64,000 nt of DNA from Cellulosimicrobium cellulans (GTDB lineage Bacteria; Actinomycetota; Actinomycetes; Actinomycetales; Cellulomonadaceae), in contig NZ_JAMXST010000004.1 in NCBI RefSeq assembly GCF_024124905.1, positions 558,001 through 622,000 on the forward strand, in the 5' to 3' direction. Below are positions 55,101 through 64,000 of this stretch, piece by piece. The notes below the pieces were generated by a model, which had not been told where the DNA came from, ran no database searches, and saw only the letters and a list, made by a program, of their open reading frames with translations. A program made the translations under genes and the position numbers. The stretch's first letter is position 1. Each line of letters begins with the position of its first letter.

Positions 55101-56372
55101 ATGAGACGACTGTTCGCCATCGCCCTGGGCGCGGTGCTCGCCCTGCTCGCCGTGCCGGCGCTCGCGCAGGGGGCGAGCGTCGCGAGCGACGGGTTCTCCG
55201 TCCAGGACGGGAGGATCTACGACGCGAACGGCAACCGCTTCGTGCCGGTCGGCGTCAACCACGCGCACGCCTGGTACCCGTCGCAGACGCAGTCCTTCGC
55301 CGACATCCGCGCCGCCGGCGCGAACACCGTCCGCGTCGTGCTGTCGGGCGGCCGGTACGGGACGAGCTCGGCGGCCGACGTGAGCGCCGTGGTCGAGCGC
55401 TGCAAGCAGAACCAGCTCGTGTGCATCCTCGAGAACCACGACACGACGGGCTACGGCGAGGACGGCAGCGCCCGGTCGCTCGCGAGCGCGGCGCAGTACT
55501 GGACCAGCATCGCGTCGGTCCTGCGCGGCCAGGAGCGGTACGTGATGATCAACATCGGCAACGAGCCCTTCGGCAACTCCGGCTTCCAGAGCTGGACGAC
55601 GGACACGATCGCGGCGATCCGGACCCTGCGCGCGGCGGGCCTCGACCACACGCTCGTCGTGGACGCCCCGAACTGGGGACAGGACTGGTCGTTCACCATG
55701 CGCGACAACGCCCCGACGGTCGCGGCCGCGGACGGGAACGTGGTCTTCTCCGTCCACATGTACGGCGTCTTCGACACCGGGGCGGAGGTGCGCGCGTACC
55801 TCGACTCCTTCACGAGCCGAGGGCTGCCGATCATGGTCGGCGAGTTCGGTGACAACCACTCGGACGGGAACCCGGACGAGGCCACGATCATGAGCTACAC
55901 GCGGTCGCAGGGGATCGGGATGCTCGGCTGGTCGTGGTCCGGCAACGGGGGCGGCGTCGAGTACCTGGACATGGTGAACGGGTTCTCCGCGAGCTCGCTC
56001 ACGCCGTGGGGGCAGCGGTTCGTCCACGGCGCCGACGGGCTCAGGGCCCGCAACGCGCCCGTGGCCTCGGTGTACGGGGGCGACGGCGGCGATGGAGACG
56101 GCGGAGCCGGTACGGCACCCAACGGGTACCCGTACTGCGCGAGCGCGTCGTCGGACCCGGACGGGGACGGGTGGGGCTGGGAGAGCAGCGCGTCGTGCGT
56201 GGTGCGCGGCTCCTCCGCGGACACGGGTTCCGGCGGTGGCTCCGGGAGCGGGAGCACGGCACCGAACGGGTACCCGTACTGCGCGAGCGCGTCGTCGGAC
56301 CCGGACGGGGACGGGTGGGGCTGGGAGAACAGCGCCTCGTGCGTCGTGCGCGGCTCGTCCGCCGACCGCTAG
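55101..56372 (+). CDS. Secreted GH5 beta-mannanase with two CBM10-like modules
   Basis: 423 residues; GAGGAAGAT lies before the ATG. Signal peptide 1-24 (LFAIALGAVLALLAVPALAQG). The GH5 domain, probably subfamily 8 mannanase, covers about 25-320: GVNHAHAWYPSQTQSF, LENHDTTGYGE, MINIGNEPFGN with the acid/base Glu at about 155, VFSVHMYGVFD, and MVGEFGDN with the nucleophile Glu at about 248. After a Gly/Asp linker come two nearly identical CBM10-like modules (NGYPYCASASSDPDGDGWGW, then CVV), joined by a Gly/Ser linker. It should cut mannan outside the cell to supply the importer. It has its own promoter with the mannan operator. Confidence 0.88.
   Translation: MRRLFAIALGAVLALLAVPALAQGASVASDGFSVQDGRIYDANGNRFVPVGVNHAHAWYPSQTQSFADIRAAGANTVRVVLSGGRYGTSSAADVSAVVERCKQNQLVCILENHDTTGYGEDGSARSLASAAQYWTSIASVLRGQERYVMINIGNEPFGNSGFQSWTTDTIAAIRTLRAAGLDHTLVVDAPNWGQDWSFTMRDNAPTVAAADGNVVFSVHMYGVFDTGAEVRAYLDSFTSRGLPIMVGEFGDNHSDGNPDEATIMSYTRSQGIGMLGWSWSGNGGGVEYLDMVNGFSASSLTPWGQRFVHGADGLRARNAPVASVYGGDGGDGDGGAGTAPNGYPYCASASSDPDGDGWGWESSASCVVRGSSADTGSGGGSGSGSTAPNGYPYCASASSDPDGDGWGWENSASCVVRGSSADR
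56121..56358 (+). repeat. Near-identical tandem CBM10 coding repeats
   Basis: The module at 56121-56214 is repeated at 56265-56358 (offset 144 bases) with very few base differences, such as AGAGCAGC against AGAACAGC. The near identity at silent sites suggests a recent duplication or gene conversion. Confidence 0.85.
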
Positions 56373-56400
56373 ACCGGTCCGCCGCAGCGTGTCACGCGCA

Positions 56401-56412
56401 TGAAGCGGTTCA
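56401..56412 (+). promoter_or_regulatory. Variant LacI-type operator before second GH5 gene
   Basis: TGAAGCGGTTCA is an imperfect palindrome related to TGAAGCGCTTAAG, 67 bases before the second GH5 start. A weaker member of the same regulon is likely. Confidence 0.5.
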
Positions 56413-56478
56413 TCTTGGAGTCCATCCGATAGCGGATGGTGAGCGCGCTCGTGCGCGAGCGCAGGACGAAGGAGTTCG

Positions 56479-57825
56479 ATGAGTAGGAACAGCACACGAC
56501 AGCTCCGTACCCGGGCGACGTCGGTCCCGGCGTACGTCGCTGCGCTCGCCCTCGCCGGGTCGGGAGCGCTTGCGCTCGCCGGTCCGGCAGCCGCCGACGA
56601 GGCGACCACGGACGGTCTGCACGTCGTCGACGGTCGGCTCGTCGAGGCGGACGGGAGCGACCTCGTCCTCCGCGGGATCAACCACGCGCACACCTGGTAC
56701 ACCCACGAGTTCCAGGCGTTCGAGGACATCAAGGGCACGGGCGCCAACGCGGTGCGCGTCGTCCTGTCCAGCGGCGACCAATGGACCCGCAACGACCCGG
56801 CGGACGTTGCGCGCGTCGTCCGCGAGTGCGACGCGAACCGGCTCGTGTGCGCCCTGGAGGTGCACGACACGACGGGCTACGGGGACGAGTACGCGCCCGC
56901 CGCGGTGTCGCTCGACCGCGCTGTCGACTACTGGGAGGACCTGTACCCGACGCTCGCCGGAACGGAGGACAGGGTCCTCGTCAACATCGGCAACGAGCCG
57001 ATCGGCAACGGTCCGGTCGCCGACGAGTGGGCGGCGCGGACGTCGGCCGCGGTCCAGCGCCTGCGGGACATCGGGTACGAGCACACGATCGTCGTCGACG
57101 CCCCGAACTGGGGCCAGGACTGGTCGCGGACGATGTACTCCCAGGCGCGGCAGGTGTTCGACGCCGACCCCGACGCGAACGTCGTGTTCTCCGTCCACAT
57201 GTACGAGGTGTACGGCGACGGCGCGGTGGTCACGGACTACCTGGAGCACTTCGTCGACGCCGGACTGCCGCTGATCGTCGGCGAGTTCGGCCCGGCGCAC
57301 TACGGTAACGACGTCGACGAGGACACCATCCTCGCCGAGTCGCGGCGCCTCGGCCTCGGCTGGTTCGGGTGGTCCTGGAGCGGCAACAGCGGTGGCGTGG
57401 AGGACCTGGACCTCGTCCAGGGCTTCGACCCGGCCGCTCCGTCCCCCTGGGGCGAGCGCCTGATCTCCGGCCCGGACGGCATCGCCGAGACGTCGCACGA
57501 GGCATCGGTCTTCGCGAGCCGCGCGGACGGATGCTCGGCCGAGCTGGAGATCCAGTACCTGTGGCCGGGTGGCTACCAGGGTCAGGTGCGGGTGGAGTTC
57601 GACGGCGAGCCCGTCTCGACGTGGTCCACCTCGTGGCGCGTGCCCGCGGGCAGCGAGCTCGTGCAGACCTGGCACGGTGCGCTCTCCGTGGACGACGGGA
57701 TCGCGACGGTCACCGCCGAGTCGTGGAACGCGCGCGTGCCGGCCGGCGGGACCATCACCTACGGTTTCTCGGGCCGAGGCGACGCTCCGGTGCTGGCACC
57801 GGTCGTCGACTGCTCGGCAGGCTAG
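56479..57825 (+). CDS. Secreted GH5 beta-mannanase with CBM2 module
   Basis: 448 residues. Signal peptide about 1-40 (Arg-rich start, ALALAGSGALALAGPAAADE). The GH5 domain is a clear paralogue of the preceding enzyme: GINHAHTWYTHEFQAF, LEVHDTTGYGDE, VNIGNEPIGNG with the acid/base Glu at about 173, VVDAPNWGQDW, IVGEFGPAHYG with the nucleophile Glu at about 269. The C-terminal 100 residues are a CBM2-type binding module (CSAELEIQYLWPGGYQGQVR, then WNARVPAGGTITYGFSGRG, closing Cys) that binds cellulose or related polysaccharide. It differs from its neighbour in the type of binding module. Confidence 0.88.
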   Translation: MSRNSTRQLRTRATSVPAYVAALALAGSGALALAGPAAADEATTDGLHVVDGRLVEADGSDLVLRGINHAHTWYTHEFQAFEDIKGTGANAVRVVLSSGDQWTRNDPADVARVVRECDANRLVCALEVHDTTGYGDEYAPAAVSLDRAVDYWEDLYPTLAGTEDRVLVNIGNEPIGNGPVADEWAARTSAAVQRLRDIGYEHTIVVDAPNWGQDWSRTMYSQARQVFDADPDANVVFSVHMYEVYGDGAVVTDYLEHFVDAGLPLIVGEFGPAHYGNDVDEDTILAESRRLGLGWFGWSWSGNSGGVEDLDLVQGFDPAAPSPWGERLISGPDGIAETSHEASVFASRADGCSAELEIQYLWPGGYQGQVRVEFDGEPVSTWSTSWRVPAGSELVQTWHGALSVDDGIATVTAESWNARVPAGGTITYGFSGRGDAPVLAPVVDCSAG

Positions 57826-57840
57826 GAGACCGGCTCGGTG

Positions 57841-57874
57841 AGGTGGAGGCGCGGTCTCGGCCGCGCCTCCACCT
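57841..57874. terminator. Hairpin between second GH5 gene and mak
   Basis: A perfect 14-bp stem (57841-57854 with 57861-57874), 6-nt loop, between convergent genes. Confidence 0.82.
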
Positions 57875-57924
57875 TGCCGTACCCGCCGTCGACCTCACGG
57901 GGCGGTGCCGTCCTCGTGGACGGG

Positions 57925-59490
57925 TCAGGCGTTCCCCGCCAGCAGGCGGTCCACCGCGGCGAGGGGGATGGGCTCCCAGTCGGGGCGGTTGCGCGACTCG
58001 TAGACGACCTCGTAGAGCGCCTTGTCGAGCGTGAGCGCCCGGACGAGCGCCTCGGACGTCGCGCGGTCGACGCCGGCCGTGTCGGCCCGGTCGTAGGCGT
58101 CGAGGAACGCGGTGCGCGCCTGGACGGCCCACGCGGCGTCGGGCGCGCGTCCGACGGCGGCGGCGTAGTCGAACGAGCGCACGATCCCGGCGACGTCGCG
58201 CAGCGCGAGGTCGGGGCGCGTGCGCTCGGCGACCGGGCGCAGGGGCTCGCCCTCGAAGTCGAGCACCTTCCAGCCGAAGCGGCGCGCGTGCAGCACCTGG
58301 CCGAGGTGCAGGTCGCCGTGGACGGTCTGCAGCCGGGGGAGCGCGTCGGGGACGCGCGTCACGTTCGCGAGGCGCGCGGACGTGCGGTCCCAGAAGGCGG
58401 CGACGTCGTCCGCGCGCCGCCCCAGCGCGCGCGACGACGCGACGGCCTCGTCCGCGCGCCGCCGCAGGTCGGCGACGAGCCAGCGCGCGTCGACCGGCGA
58501 CCCGACGCCGAACGCCCGCCGGAGCGCGGCGTGGAGGTCGGCGAGCACGCGCCCCAGGTCGGCCGCCAGGTCGGCGAACGACGCGCCCTGCCCGGCGTAG
58601 GAGCACGCGAGGTCGAACCCGTCGCGCGCGCCCTCGACGAACTCGCTGAGGATGGCCAGGTGCGCGGAGCGGGGAGCCTCCTGGCCCGGAGCGGTGCCCG
58701 ACGCCGGTGCCCCGCCTCCCGCGGTCGGCTCGCCCGGTCGGTGGTCCACGCCCGGGTCGACGGCGGCCGGGTCGTCCTCCGCGTCCCACGTCACCTCGAG
58801 CCATGCGAGCGGCCGGGGAACCCCGGCCCAGCCCTGGGCCGCCAGCGCGCGGGGGATGGTGACGTCGGGGTTGGGGCCGATCGCGATGGCGCGCAGGACC
58901 TTGAGCATGCTCCCGCCGGCGACCCGCGGCAGCAGCACCGAGCTGTTCGACTGCTCGACGCTCAGCGCGCGTCCACCGGTGAGGTCGGTGTCGGCGTCGC
59001 GGCCCCCGTCGCGGGGACTCGCCCCGTCCGGTGCTGTGCCTGGGTCCTCCCACTGCGCCACGGCCAGGAGGGCCGCCCAGCACGCGGGGTGCGCGGCGCC
59101 GTCGTGCACGACCCACGCGGCGTCGTCGGTGCCGCCCGGGGCGAGCGTCCCGATCGGCGCCGCCCCGCCCGGCGTGTCGCTGCTCTGGCTCTCGACGCCA
59201 GGCGTCGCGCCGGTCGGCCGAGACACCGGCTCGAGCACGAGGGGCACCTGCACGACGAGGTCCACGCCGTCCCCGACGAGCCGCAGCAGGTGGAGCTCGA
59301 CCCGCACGGCCCTCCCGGTGTCGGGTCGACCGGGCGTCGCGGCGGGCGGCGGGGCGTCGAGCGCGAAGGACAGCCAGGGCACGTGGCGCACGGCGACCCC
59401 CTTCACGGGGTACCAGCGGCGCGCCGGCAGCCAGGCGTCCAGGAGCCCCATGAGCTCCGTCGAGGGCGGGTCCGTCCGCCGTACCGTCAC
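57925..59490 (-). CDS. mak: Maltokinase
   Basis: 521 residues, somewhat longer than typical maltokinases because of Gly/Pro/Ala-rich inserts around residues 95-165 and 255-280. It makes maltose-1-phosphate from maltose and ATP for GlgE. Marks are LPARRWYPVKG in the N-terminal cap, LSVEQSNSSVLLP, LPRLQTVHGDLHLGQVLH with the catalytic Asp, and VLDFEGEPLRPVAER. It lies downstream of treS on the same strand, 81 bases after it. glgB, which usually follows, is 13 kb away. Confidence 0.93.
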   Translation of the reverse strand: MTVRRTDPPSTELMGLLDAWLPARRWYPVKGVAVRHVPWLSFALDAPPPAATPGRPDTGRAVRVELHLLRLVGDGVDLVVQVPLVLEPVSRPTGATPGVESQSSDTPGGAAPIGTLAPGGTDDAAWVVHDGAAHPACWAALLAVAQWEDPGTAPDGASPRDGGRDADTDLTGGRALSVEQSNSSVLLPRVAGGSMLKVLRAIAIGPNPDVTIPRALAAQGWAGVPRPLAWLEVTWDAEDDPAAVDPGVDHRPGEPTAGGGAPASGTAPGQEAPRSAHLAILSEFVEGARDGFDLACSYAGQGASFADLAADLGRVLADLHAALRRAFGVGSPVDARWLVADLRRRADEAVASSRALGRRADDVAAFWDRTSARLANVTRVPDALPRLQTVHGDLHLGQVLHARRFGWKVLDFEGEPLRPVAERTRPDLALRDVAGIVRSFDYAAAVGRAPDAAWAVQARTAFLDAYDRADTAGVDRATSEALVRALTLDKALYEVVYESRNRPDWEPIPLAAVDRLLAGNA

Positions 59491-59571
59491 GCGTGCCTCC
59501 TCCGGTCAGGTCGCCTTCATGCCATCACGCGCGCGACGACCCCGCCGCACGAGGACCGGGAGGAGCCGTGC

Positions 59572-61365
59572 TCACGCCGGGTCGTGCACCACGAGCCAGT
59601 AGAAGTCGCGCGACCCCCACGTCATGACGACGCGCCCGTCGTCGTCGACGGCCGGGAAGTGCGCCCCGCCGAACACGTCGGTGAGCGTCGCCCCGGGGTG
59701 GTCGGGCAGGTGCACCGCGGCCGAGCGCGCGGTCGCGGAGAGGTTCGCGACGCACAGGATCGTCTCGGCGTCGGTCCGGCGCAGGAACGCGAGGATCGAC
59801 TCGTTGTCGCACTCGAGCGCGACGAAGTCGCCCGTGCCGAACGCCTTGTGGCGGCGCCGGACCTTGAGCATGCCGTGCACCCAGTGCAGCAGGGACGTCG
59901 ACTGCTCGAGCTGCGCCTCGACGTTGACGTAGCCGTAGTGGTGCACGAGCGACTGCACGAGCGGCAGGTACACCTTGCCGGGGTCGGCGGTCGAGAACCC
60001 GGCGTTGCGGTCGGGCGTCCACTGCATGGGGGTGCGCACCGCGTCGCGGTCGGGCAGCCAGATGTTGTCTCCCATCCCGATCTCGTCGCCGTAGTAGAGG
60101 CACGGGCTGCCCGGCAGGGAGAGCAGGAGCGCGTGGGCGAGCTCGACCTCCTTGCGCGAGTTGTCGAGCAGGGGAGCGAGCCGACGGCGGATGCCGACGT
60201 TCGCGCGCATGCGCGGGTCGGGCGCGTACCACCCGTACATCGACGCGCGCTCCTCGGTGGACACCATCTCCAGGGTGAGCTCGTCGTGGTTGCGCAGGAA
60301 CGTGCTCCACTGCGCGCCGGGCGGGATGTCGGGCGTGTCGGCGAGGATCTCCAGGACCTGGTTCGCGCGCTGGTCGCGGATCGCGTAGTAGATGCGGGGC
60401 ATCACGGGGAAGTGGAAGCACATGTGGCACTCGGGCTCGTCCTCGGTGCCGAAGTAGTCCACGACCTCGCGCGGCCACTGGTTCGCCTCGGCGAGCAGGA
60501 TGCGTCCCGGGAACTCGGCGTCGACCATGCGCCGCACGCGCCGCAGGAACTCGTGCGTCTGGGGCAGGTTCTCGCAGTTGGTGCCCTCGGCCTCGTAGAG
60601 GTACGGCACGGCGTCGAGGCGGAACCCGTCGACGCCCATCTGCAGCCAGAACCGCGCGACGTCGAGCATCGCGTCGGCGACGCGCGGGTTCTCGAAGTTG
60701 AGGTCGGGCTGGTGGGAGAAGAACCGGTGCCAGAAGAACTGGCGGCGCACGGGGTCGAACGTCCAGTTGGACGTCTCGGTGTCGACGAAGATGATGCGCG
60801 CGTCCTGGTAGCGCGTGTCGTCGTCGCTCCACACGTAGAAGTCGCCGTACGGGCCCTCGGGGTCGGCGCGCGACGCCTGGAACCAGGGGTGCTGGTCGCT
60901 CGTGTGGTTCATGACGAGGTCGATGACGACGCGCATCCCGCGGGCGTGCGCCTCGCTGACGAGCTCGGCGAAGTCCGACGTCGAGCCGTACTGCGGCGCG
61001 ATCGCGGTGTAGTCGGACACGTCGTAGCCGCCGTCGCGCAGGGGCGACGGGTAGAACGGCGGCAGCCACAGCGCGTCGATGCCGAGCCACTGGAGGTAGT
61101 CGAGGCGGTCGATGAGGCCCCGCAGGTCGCCCGTCCCGCTGCCGTCGGAGTCGGAGAACGCGCGGACGATCACCTCGTAGAACACCGCCGTGCGGTACCA
61201 GTCCGGGTCGTCGGACAGCCCGGGGCGCGCGTCGACGGGCGCCGTCGGCTGGCGCCGGGGCGGGAGCGCCGCGACGGGGACCGGCGCGGTGATGGGCGGC
61301 ACGGGGGCGGGGCCGGCAGCGGGACCGCGCACGGGGACCGGTGCAGCGTCGCGAGGGAACGTCAT
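59572..61365 (-). CDS. treS: Trehalose synthase
   Basis: 597 residues from the ATG at 61365, which overlaps the glgE stop; the frame stays open upstream only as antisense of glgE. TreS interconverts maltose and trehalose. The GH13 pattern is typical: [51 protein letters not shown] with the nucleophile Asp, [11 protein letters not shown] with the acid/base Glu, and [13 protein letters not shown]. The first 45 residues are Pro/Ala-rich and probably unstructured. It feeds maltose to Mak. Confidence 0.95.
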   Translation of the reverse strand: MTFPRDAAPVPVRGPAAGPAPVPPITAPVPVAALPPRRQPTAPVDARPGLSDDPDWYRTAVFYEVIVRAFSDSDGSGTGDLRGLIDRLDYLQWLGIDALWLPPFYPSPLRDGGYDVSDYTAIAPQYGSTSDFAELVSEAHARGMRVVIDLVMNHTSDQHPWFQASRADPEGPYGDFYVWSDDDTRYQDARIIFVDTETSNWTFDPVRRQFFWHRFFSHQPDLNFENPRVADAMLDVARFWLQMGVDGFRLDAVPYLYEAEGTNCENLPQTHEFLRRVRRMVDAEFPGRILLAEANQWPREVVDYFGTEDEPECHMCFHFPVMPRIYYAIRDQRANQVLEILADTPDIPPGAQWSTFLRNHDELTLEMVSTEERASMYGWYAPDPRMRANVGIRRRLAPLLDNSRKEVELAHALLLSLPGSPCLYYGDEIGMGDNIWLPDRDAVRTPMQWTPDRNAGFSTADPGKVYLPLVQSLVHHYGYVNVEAQLEQSTSLLHWVHGMLKVRRRHKAFGTGDFVALECDNESILAFLRRTDAETILCVANLSATARSAAVHLPDHPGATLTDVFGGAHFPAVDDDGRVVMTWGSRDFYWLVVHDPA

Positions 61366-63467
61366 GCAGGCCTCACGTGCACGACGTGCGCGACCTGGCG
61401 CATCGGCTCGAGCCGCACGTAGACGTCCTGGCCCCAGCCGTAGCTCTCGCCGGACAGCTCGTCGTGCGCGACGAAGGACGGCGCCCACGGGTCCTGGCCG
61501 TCCGCGAGGGGAGGCAGCCCGAGGGCCGCGAGGTCGAGGTGCACGTTCGACTCCTGCGGGGAGTGGGGGTCGAGGTTCACGACGACGACGACCGTGTCGG
61601 CCTCGCCGGTCGGCGAGTGCTCGGCGGGCAGGTGCCGGGAGAACGCGAGCACCTGGTCGTTCGTCGTCGGGTGGACGGTGAGGTTGCGGAGCTGGCGCAG
61701 CGCGGGGTGGTCGCGCCGGACCTCGTTGAGCCGCGTGAGCAGCGTCGAGATCCCGATCTCCTCCGCGAGCGCCCAGTCGCGCGGCTTGTACTCGTACTTC
61801 TCGTTGTCGATCTGCTCCTCGACTCCTGGCCGCGGCACGTTCTCCACGAGCTCGTACCCGGAGTAGATCCCCCACGTGGGCGACCCGGTCGCGGCGAGCA
61901 CCGCGCGCACCGCGAACCCGGCCACCCCGCCGTGCTGGAGGTAGGGCGGGAGGATGTCGTGCGTCGTCGGCCAGAAGCTGGGCCGCATGTACGCGCCGGC
62001 CTCGCCCGACACCTCGGTGAGGTACTCGGCGAGCTCGTCGCGGGTGTTGCGCCACGTGAAGTACGTGTACGACTGGTGGAACCCGATCCGCGCGAGCGTG
62101 TGCATCATCGCGGGCTTGGTGAACGCCTCGGAGAGGAACACGACCTCGGGGTTCGTCGCGCGCACCTCGGCCAGGAGCCACTCCCAGAAGTCGAGCGGCT
62201 TGGTGTGCGGGTTGTCGACGCGGAACGCGGTGACGCCCCGGTCGATCCACACGCGGACCACGCGGAGCACCTCGGCGTAGATGCCCGCGGGGTCGTTGTC
62301 GAAGTTCAGGGGATAGATGTCCTGGTACTTCTTGGGCGGGTTCTCGGCGTACGCGATCGAGCCGTCGACGCGGGTCGTGAACCACTCGGGGTGCTCGGTC
62401 ACCCACGGGTGGTCGGGCGAGCACTGCAGCGCGAGGTCGATCGCGACCTCGAGCCCGTTGCGCCGCGCCTCCTTGACGAACGCGCGGAACGTGCGGTCGC
62501 TCCCGAGCTCGGGGTGGATCGCGTCGTGGCCGCCGTCCTTCGAGCCGATCGCGTACGGGCTGCCCGGGTCGCCGGGGAGCGCCGTGAGGGAGTTGTTGCG
62601 GCCCTTGCGGTGGGTCGTGCCGATGGGGTGGACGGGCGTGAGGTAGACGACGTCGAACCCCATCGCGGCGATCGCCGGCAGGCGCCGGGCCGCCGCGGTG
62701 AACGTCCCGGAGCGCCAGCGGCCGTCCTTCATCCGGCGCGCACCCTCGGAGCGCGGGAACATCTCGTACCACGCACCCGCGAGCGCCAGCGGTCGTTCGA
62801 CGCGCAGGTCGTAGGTGGCCGACGCCGTCACGTGGTCGCGCAGGGGCGCGCGGTCCAGGACGTCGCGCACCTCGGGCGACGTCGCCGCGGCGAGGCGGGC
62901 CTCGGCGGGGCGGCTCGCGTCGGCGAGGGCGGCTGCCGCGTCGGCGAGCGTGCGCGCGTCCTGCGGCGACCGGGTGCCCGGGGTGCCGTCGGCGCCCGGG
63001 AGGGGGACCGCGTCGGCCAGGACGCGCTCGAAGAGCCGGACCCCCTCGGCGAGCATGAGGTCGACGTCGACGCCCGCGGCGATCTTCACGGTCGCGTCGT
63101 GCGCCCACGTGCCGTAGGGGTCGCTCCACGCCTCGACCCGCAACGACCAGTCGCCGATCGCGTCGGGGTGCAGCGTGGCGCGGAACCGGTCGAGGCCGGG
63201 CGCCACGTCCACCATGCGCGCGGTGCGCTCGGCGCCGTCGGGGGCGACGAGGACGGCGGTCGCGGCGACGGCGTCGTGCCCCTCGCGGAACACGGTCGCC
63301 TCGACCGGCACCATCTCGCCCACGACGGCCTTCGCGGGCCACCGCCCGCCCTCGACGACGGGCGAGACGTCCAGCACGGGGATGCGGCCGATCGGGGCGG
63401 GCGGGGCAGGACGGGGGGCGGTCGCGGGGGTGCGGTGCGGCGCGGGGGCCGGAGAGGTCGACGTCAC
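61362..63467 (-). CDS. glgE: Maltosyltransferase GlgE
   Basis: 701 residues from the GTG at 63467; GTG codons at 63473 and 63503 are alternatives and none has a clear ribosome binding site. GlgE adds maltose from maltose-1-phosphate to alpha-1,4-glucan. An N-terminal immunoglobulin-like domain ([17 protein letters not shown]) and helical insert precede the GH13_3 domain: [51 protein letters not shown] with the nucleophile Asp, [13 protein letters not shown] with the Glu, and KYEYKPRDW. It overlaps treS (ATGA) and is divergent from glgP. Confidence 0.94.
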   Translation of the reverse strand: MTSTSPAPAPHRTPATAPRPAPPAPIGRIPVLDVSPVVEGGRWPAKAVVGEMVPVEATVFREGHDAVAATAVLVAPDGAERTARMVDVAPGLDRFRATLHPDAIGDWSLRVEAWSDPYGTWAHDATVKIAAGVDVDLMLAEGVRLFERVLADAVPLPGADGTPGTRSPQDARTLADAAAALADASRPAEARLAAATSPEVRDVLDRAPLRDHVTASATYDLRVERPLALAGAWYEMFPRSEGARRMKDGRWRSGTFTAAARRLPAIAAMGFDVVYLTPVHPIGTTHRKGRNNSLTALPGDPGSPYAIGSKDGGHDAIHPELGSDRTFRAFVKEARRNGLEVAIDLALQCSPDHPWVTEHPEWFTTRVDGSIAYAENPPKKYQDIYPLNFDNDPAGIYAEVLRVVRVWIDRGVTAFRVDNPHTKPLDFWEWLLAEVRATNPEVVFLSEAFTKPAMMHTLARIGFHQSYTYFTWRNTRDELAEYLTEVSGEAGAYMRPSFWPTTHDILPPYLQHGGVAGFAVRAVLAATGSPTWGIYSGYELVENVPRPGVEEQIDNEKYEYKPRDWALAEEIGISTLLTRLNEVRRDHPALRQLRNLTVHPTTNDQVLAFSRHLPAEHSPTGEADTVVVVVNLDPHSPQESNVHLDLAALGLPPLADGQDPWAPSFVAHDELSGESYGWGQDVYVRLEPMRQVAHVVHVRPA

Positions 63468-63637
63468 ACGCACAACGTATCGAGGCCCGCGGGGGGCAGG
63501 CACCTGGGAGCGGGCTCGGCAGGCGTCGACGAGGTGCGGTGTCGGGCGTGGCGCCGGGGTGAGAGTTCACGCAAGCGTGACGTGCGTGTGACACCGCGAG
63601 GGTGTGCACCGGCCTCGGCCTGCGTAGTCTCGTCCCC

Positions 63638-64000
63638 GTGAGAGCGATCCGACGGTTCACCGTCCGCACCCTGCTGCCCGCCGAGCTGCGCGACCTGGAC
63701 GAGCTGGCCCACAACCTGCGCTGGTCCTGGCACGCCCCGACGCGCGACCTGTTCGCCGGTATCGACCCCGAGGCGTGGGCGTCCGTGCACGGCGACCCCG
63801 TCGCGCTGCTGGGCGCGCTCGGCCCGGAACGGCTCGCGGAGCTCGCCGCGGACGGCGCGTTCGTCGAGCGCGTGCGCGCGGCGGCGGCCGACCTGCGCCA
63901 CTACCTCGACGACGCGCTGTGGTACCAGCAGCGGGCCGCCTCCGACGAGGACGGCTCGCTCCCGGCCGCGATCGCCTACTTCTCGCCCGAGTTCGGCATC
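63638..64000 (+). CDS. glgP: Alpha-glucan phosphorylase, 5' part
   Basis: The first 121 residues are visible; the gene runs out of the window. [17 protein letters not shown] and [20 protein letters not shown] are the DUF3417 N-terminal domain of actinobacterial GlgP, and [11 protein letters not shown] begins the phosphorylase core. The enzyme releases glucose-1-phosphate from glycogen. The GTG lies 8 bases after TAGTCT (63625-63630), a possible -10, so the message may be leaderless. Its divergent position to glgE is common in actinobacteria. Confidence 0.9.
   Translation, partial: MRAIRRFTVRTLLPAELRDLDELAHNLRWSWHAPTRDLFAGIDPEAWASVHGDPVALLGALGPERLAELAADGAFVERVRAAAADLRHYLDDALWYQQRAASDEDGSLPAAIAYFSPEFGI

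Noticed and set aside
61366-63714. Upstream extension of the treS frame to give a 1,380-residue protein
   Set aside because: The extension is an out-of-frame reading of glgE; the ATG at 61365 overlaps the glgE stop and gives a normal TreS N-terminus.

Overview
The window comes from a very GC-rich actinobacterium. NucS in place of MutS/MutL, GTG starts, GTGA/ATGA gene overlaps, GlgE-pathway glycogen metabolism, class Ib NrdHIEF and many secreted glycosidases with CBM2 and CBM10 modules all point to the Cellulomonas / Cellulosimicrobium / Isoptericola group of Micrococcales. That placement is an inference from gene content. I saw no tRNA, rRNA, CRISPR array, insertion sequence or phage gene.

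Layout. 0-1 kb: the end of a DUF2550 membrane protein gene and nucS. 1.1-7 kb: a large secreted multidomain glycosidase (minus strand), divergent from a tetR-yndJ-DUF1990 operon, with an 18-bp palindrome between them. 7-8.4 kb: nagA. 8.5-17.1 kb: a LacI-controlled locus with a CUT1 sugar importer, a YicI-type alpha-xylosidase and a GH1 beta-glucosidase, best read as uptake and breakdown of xyloglucan-type oligosaccharides. 17.7-21.9 kb: nrdH-nrdI-nrdE-nrdF behind a pair of NrdR-type boxes. 22-32.6 kb: a GntR regulon whose minus arm is gntR, a DJ-1/PfpI protein and an alpha/beta hydrolase. Its plus arm is Fe-alcohol dehydrogenase, aldehyde dehydrogenase and a five-gene ABC importer with two different ATPases. 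Arrays of the pentamer GATCN mark both control regions. 32.7-42.2 kb: ordinary chromosomal genes (phosphoribosyltransferase, FKBP lipoprotein, small hydrolases, a DivIVA-like coiled coil, lipoprotein, thioredoxin-like TPR protein).

42.4-64 kb: glycogen/GlgE genes (glgB; then mak, treS, glgE and divergent glgP), split by a complete mannan-utilisation locus at 44.7-57.8 kb. The locus holds a LacI regulator, a CUT1 importer, GH2 beta-mannosidase, AGE-family mannose isomerase/epimerase, a single protein joining a PfkB sugar kinase to a GH113-type beta-mannanase, and two secreted GH5 mannanase-like enzymes. The reading is: GH5 enzymes cut mannan outside, the importer takes up manno-oligosaccharides, GH113 and GH2 release mannose inside, AGE converts it to fructose, and the PfkB domain makes fructose-6-phosphate. 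Operators of the form TGAAGCGCTTAAG tie the importer operon to the secreted enzymes.

The most unusual items are the PfkB-GH113 fusion, the GATCN operator arrays with the dehydrogenase plus dual-ATPase importer module (one ATPase has Asn where the H-loop His belongs), and a 21-bp repeat family in two distant intergenic regions.
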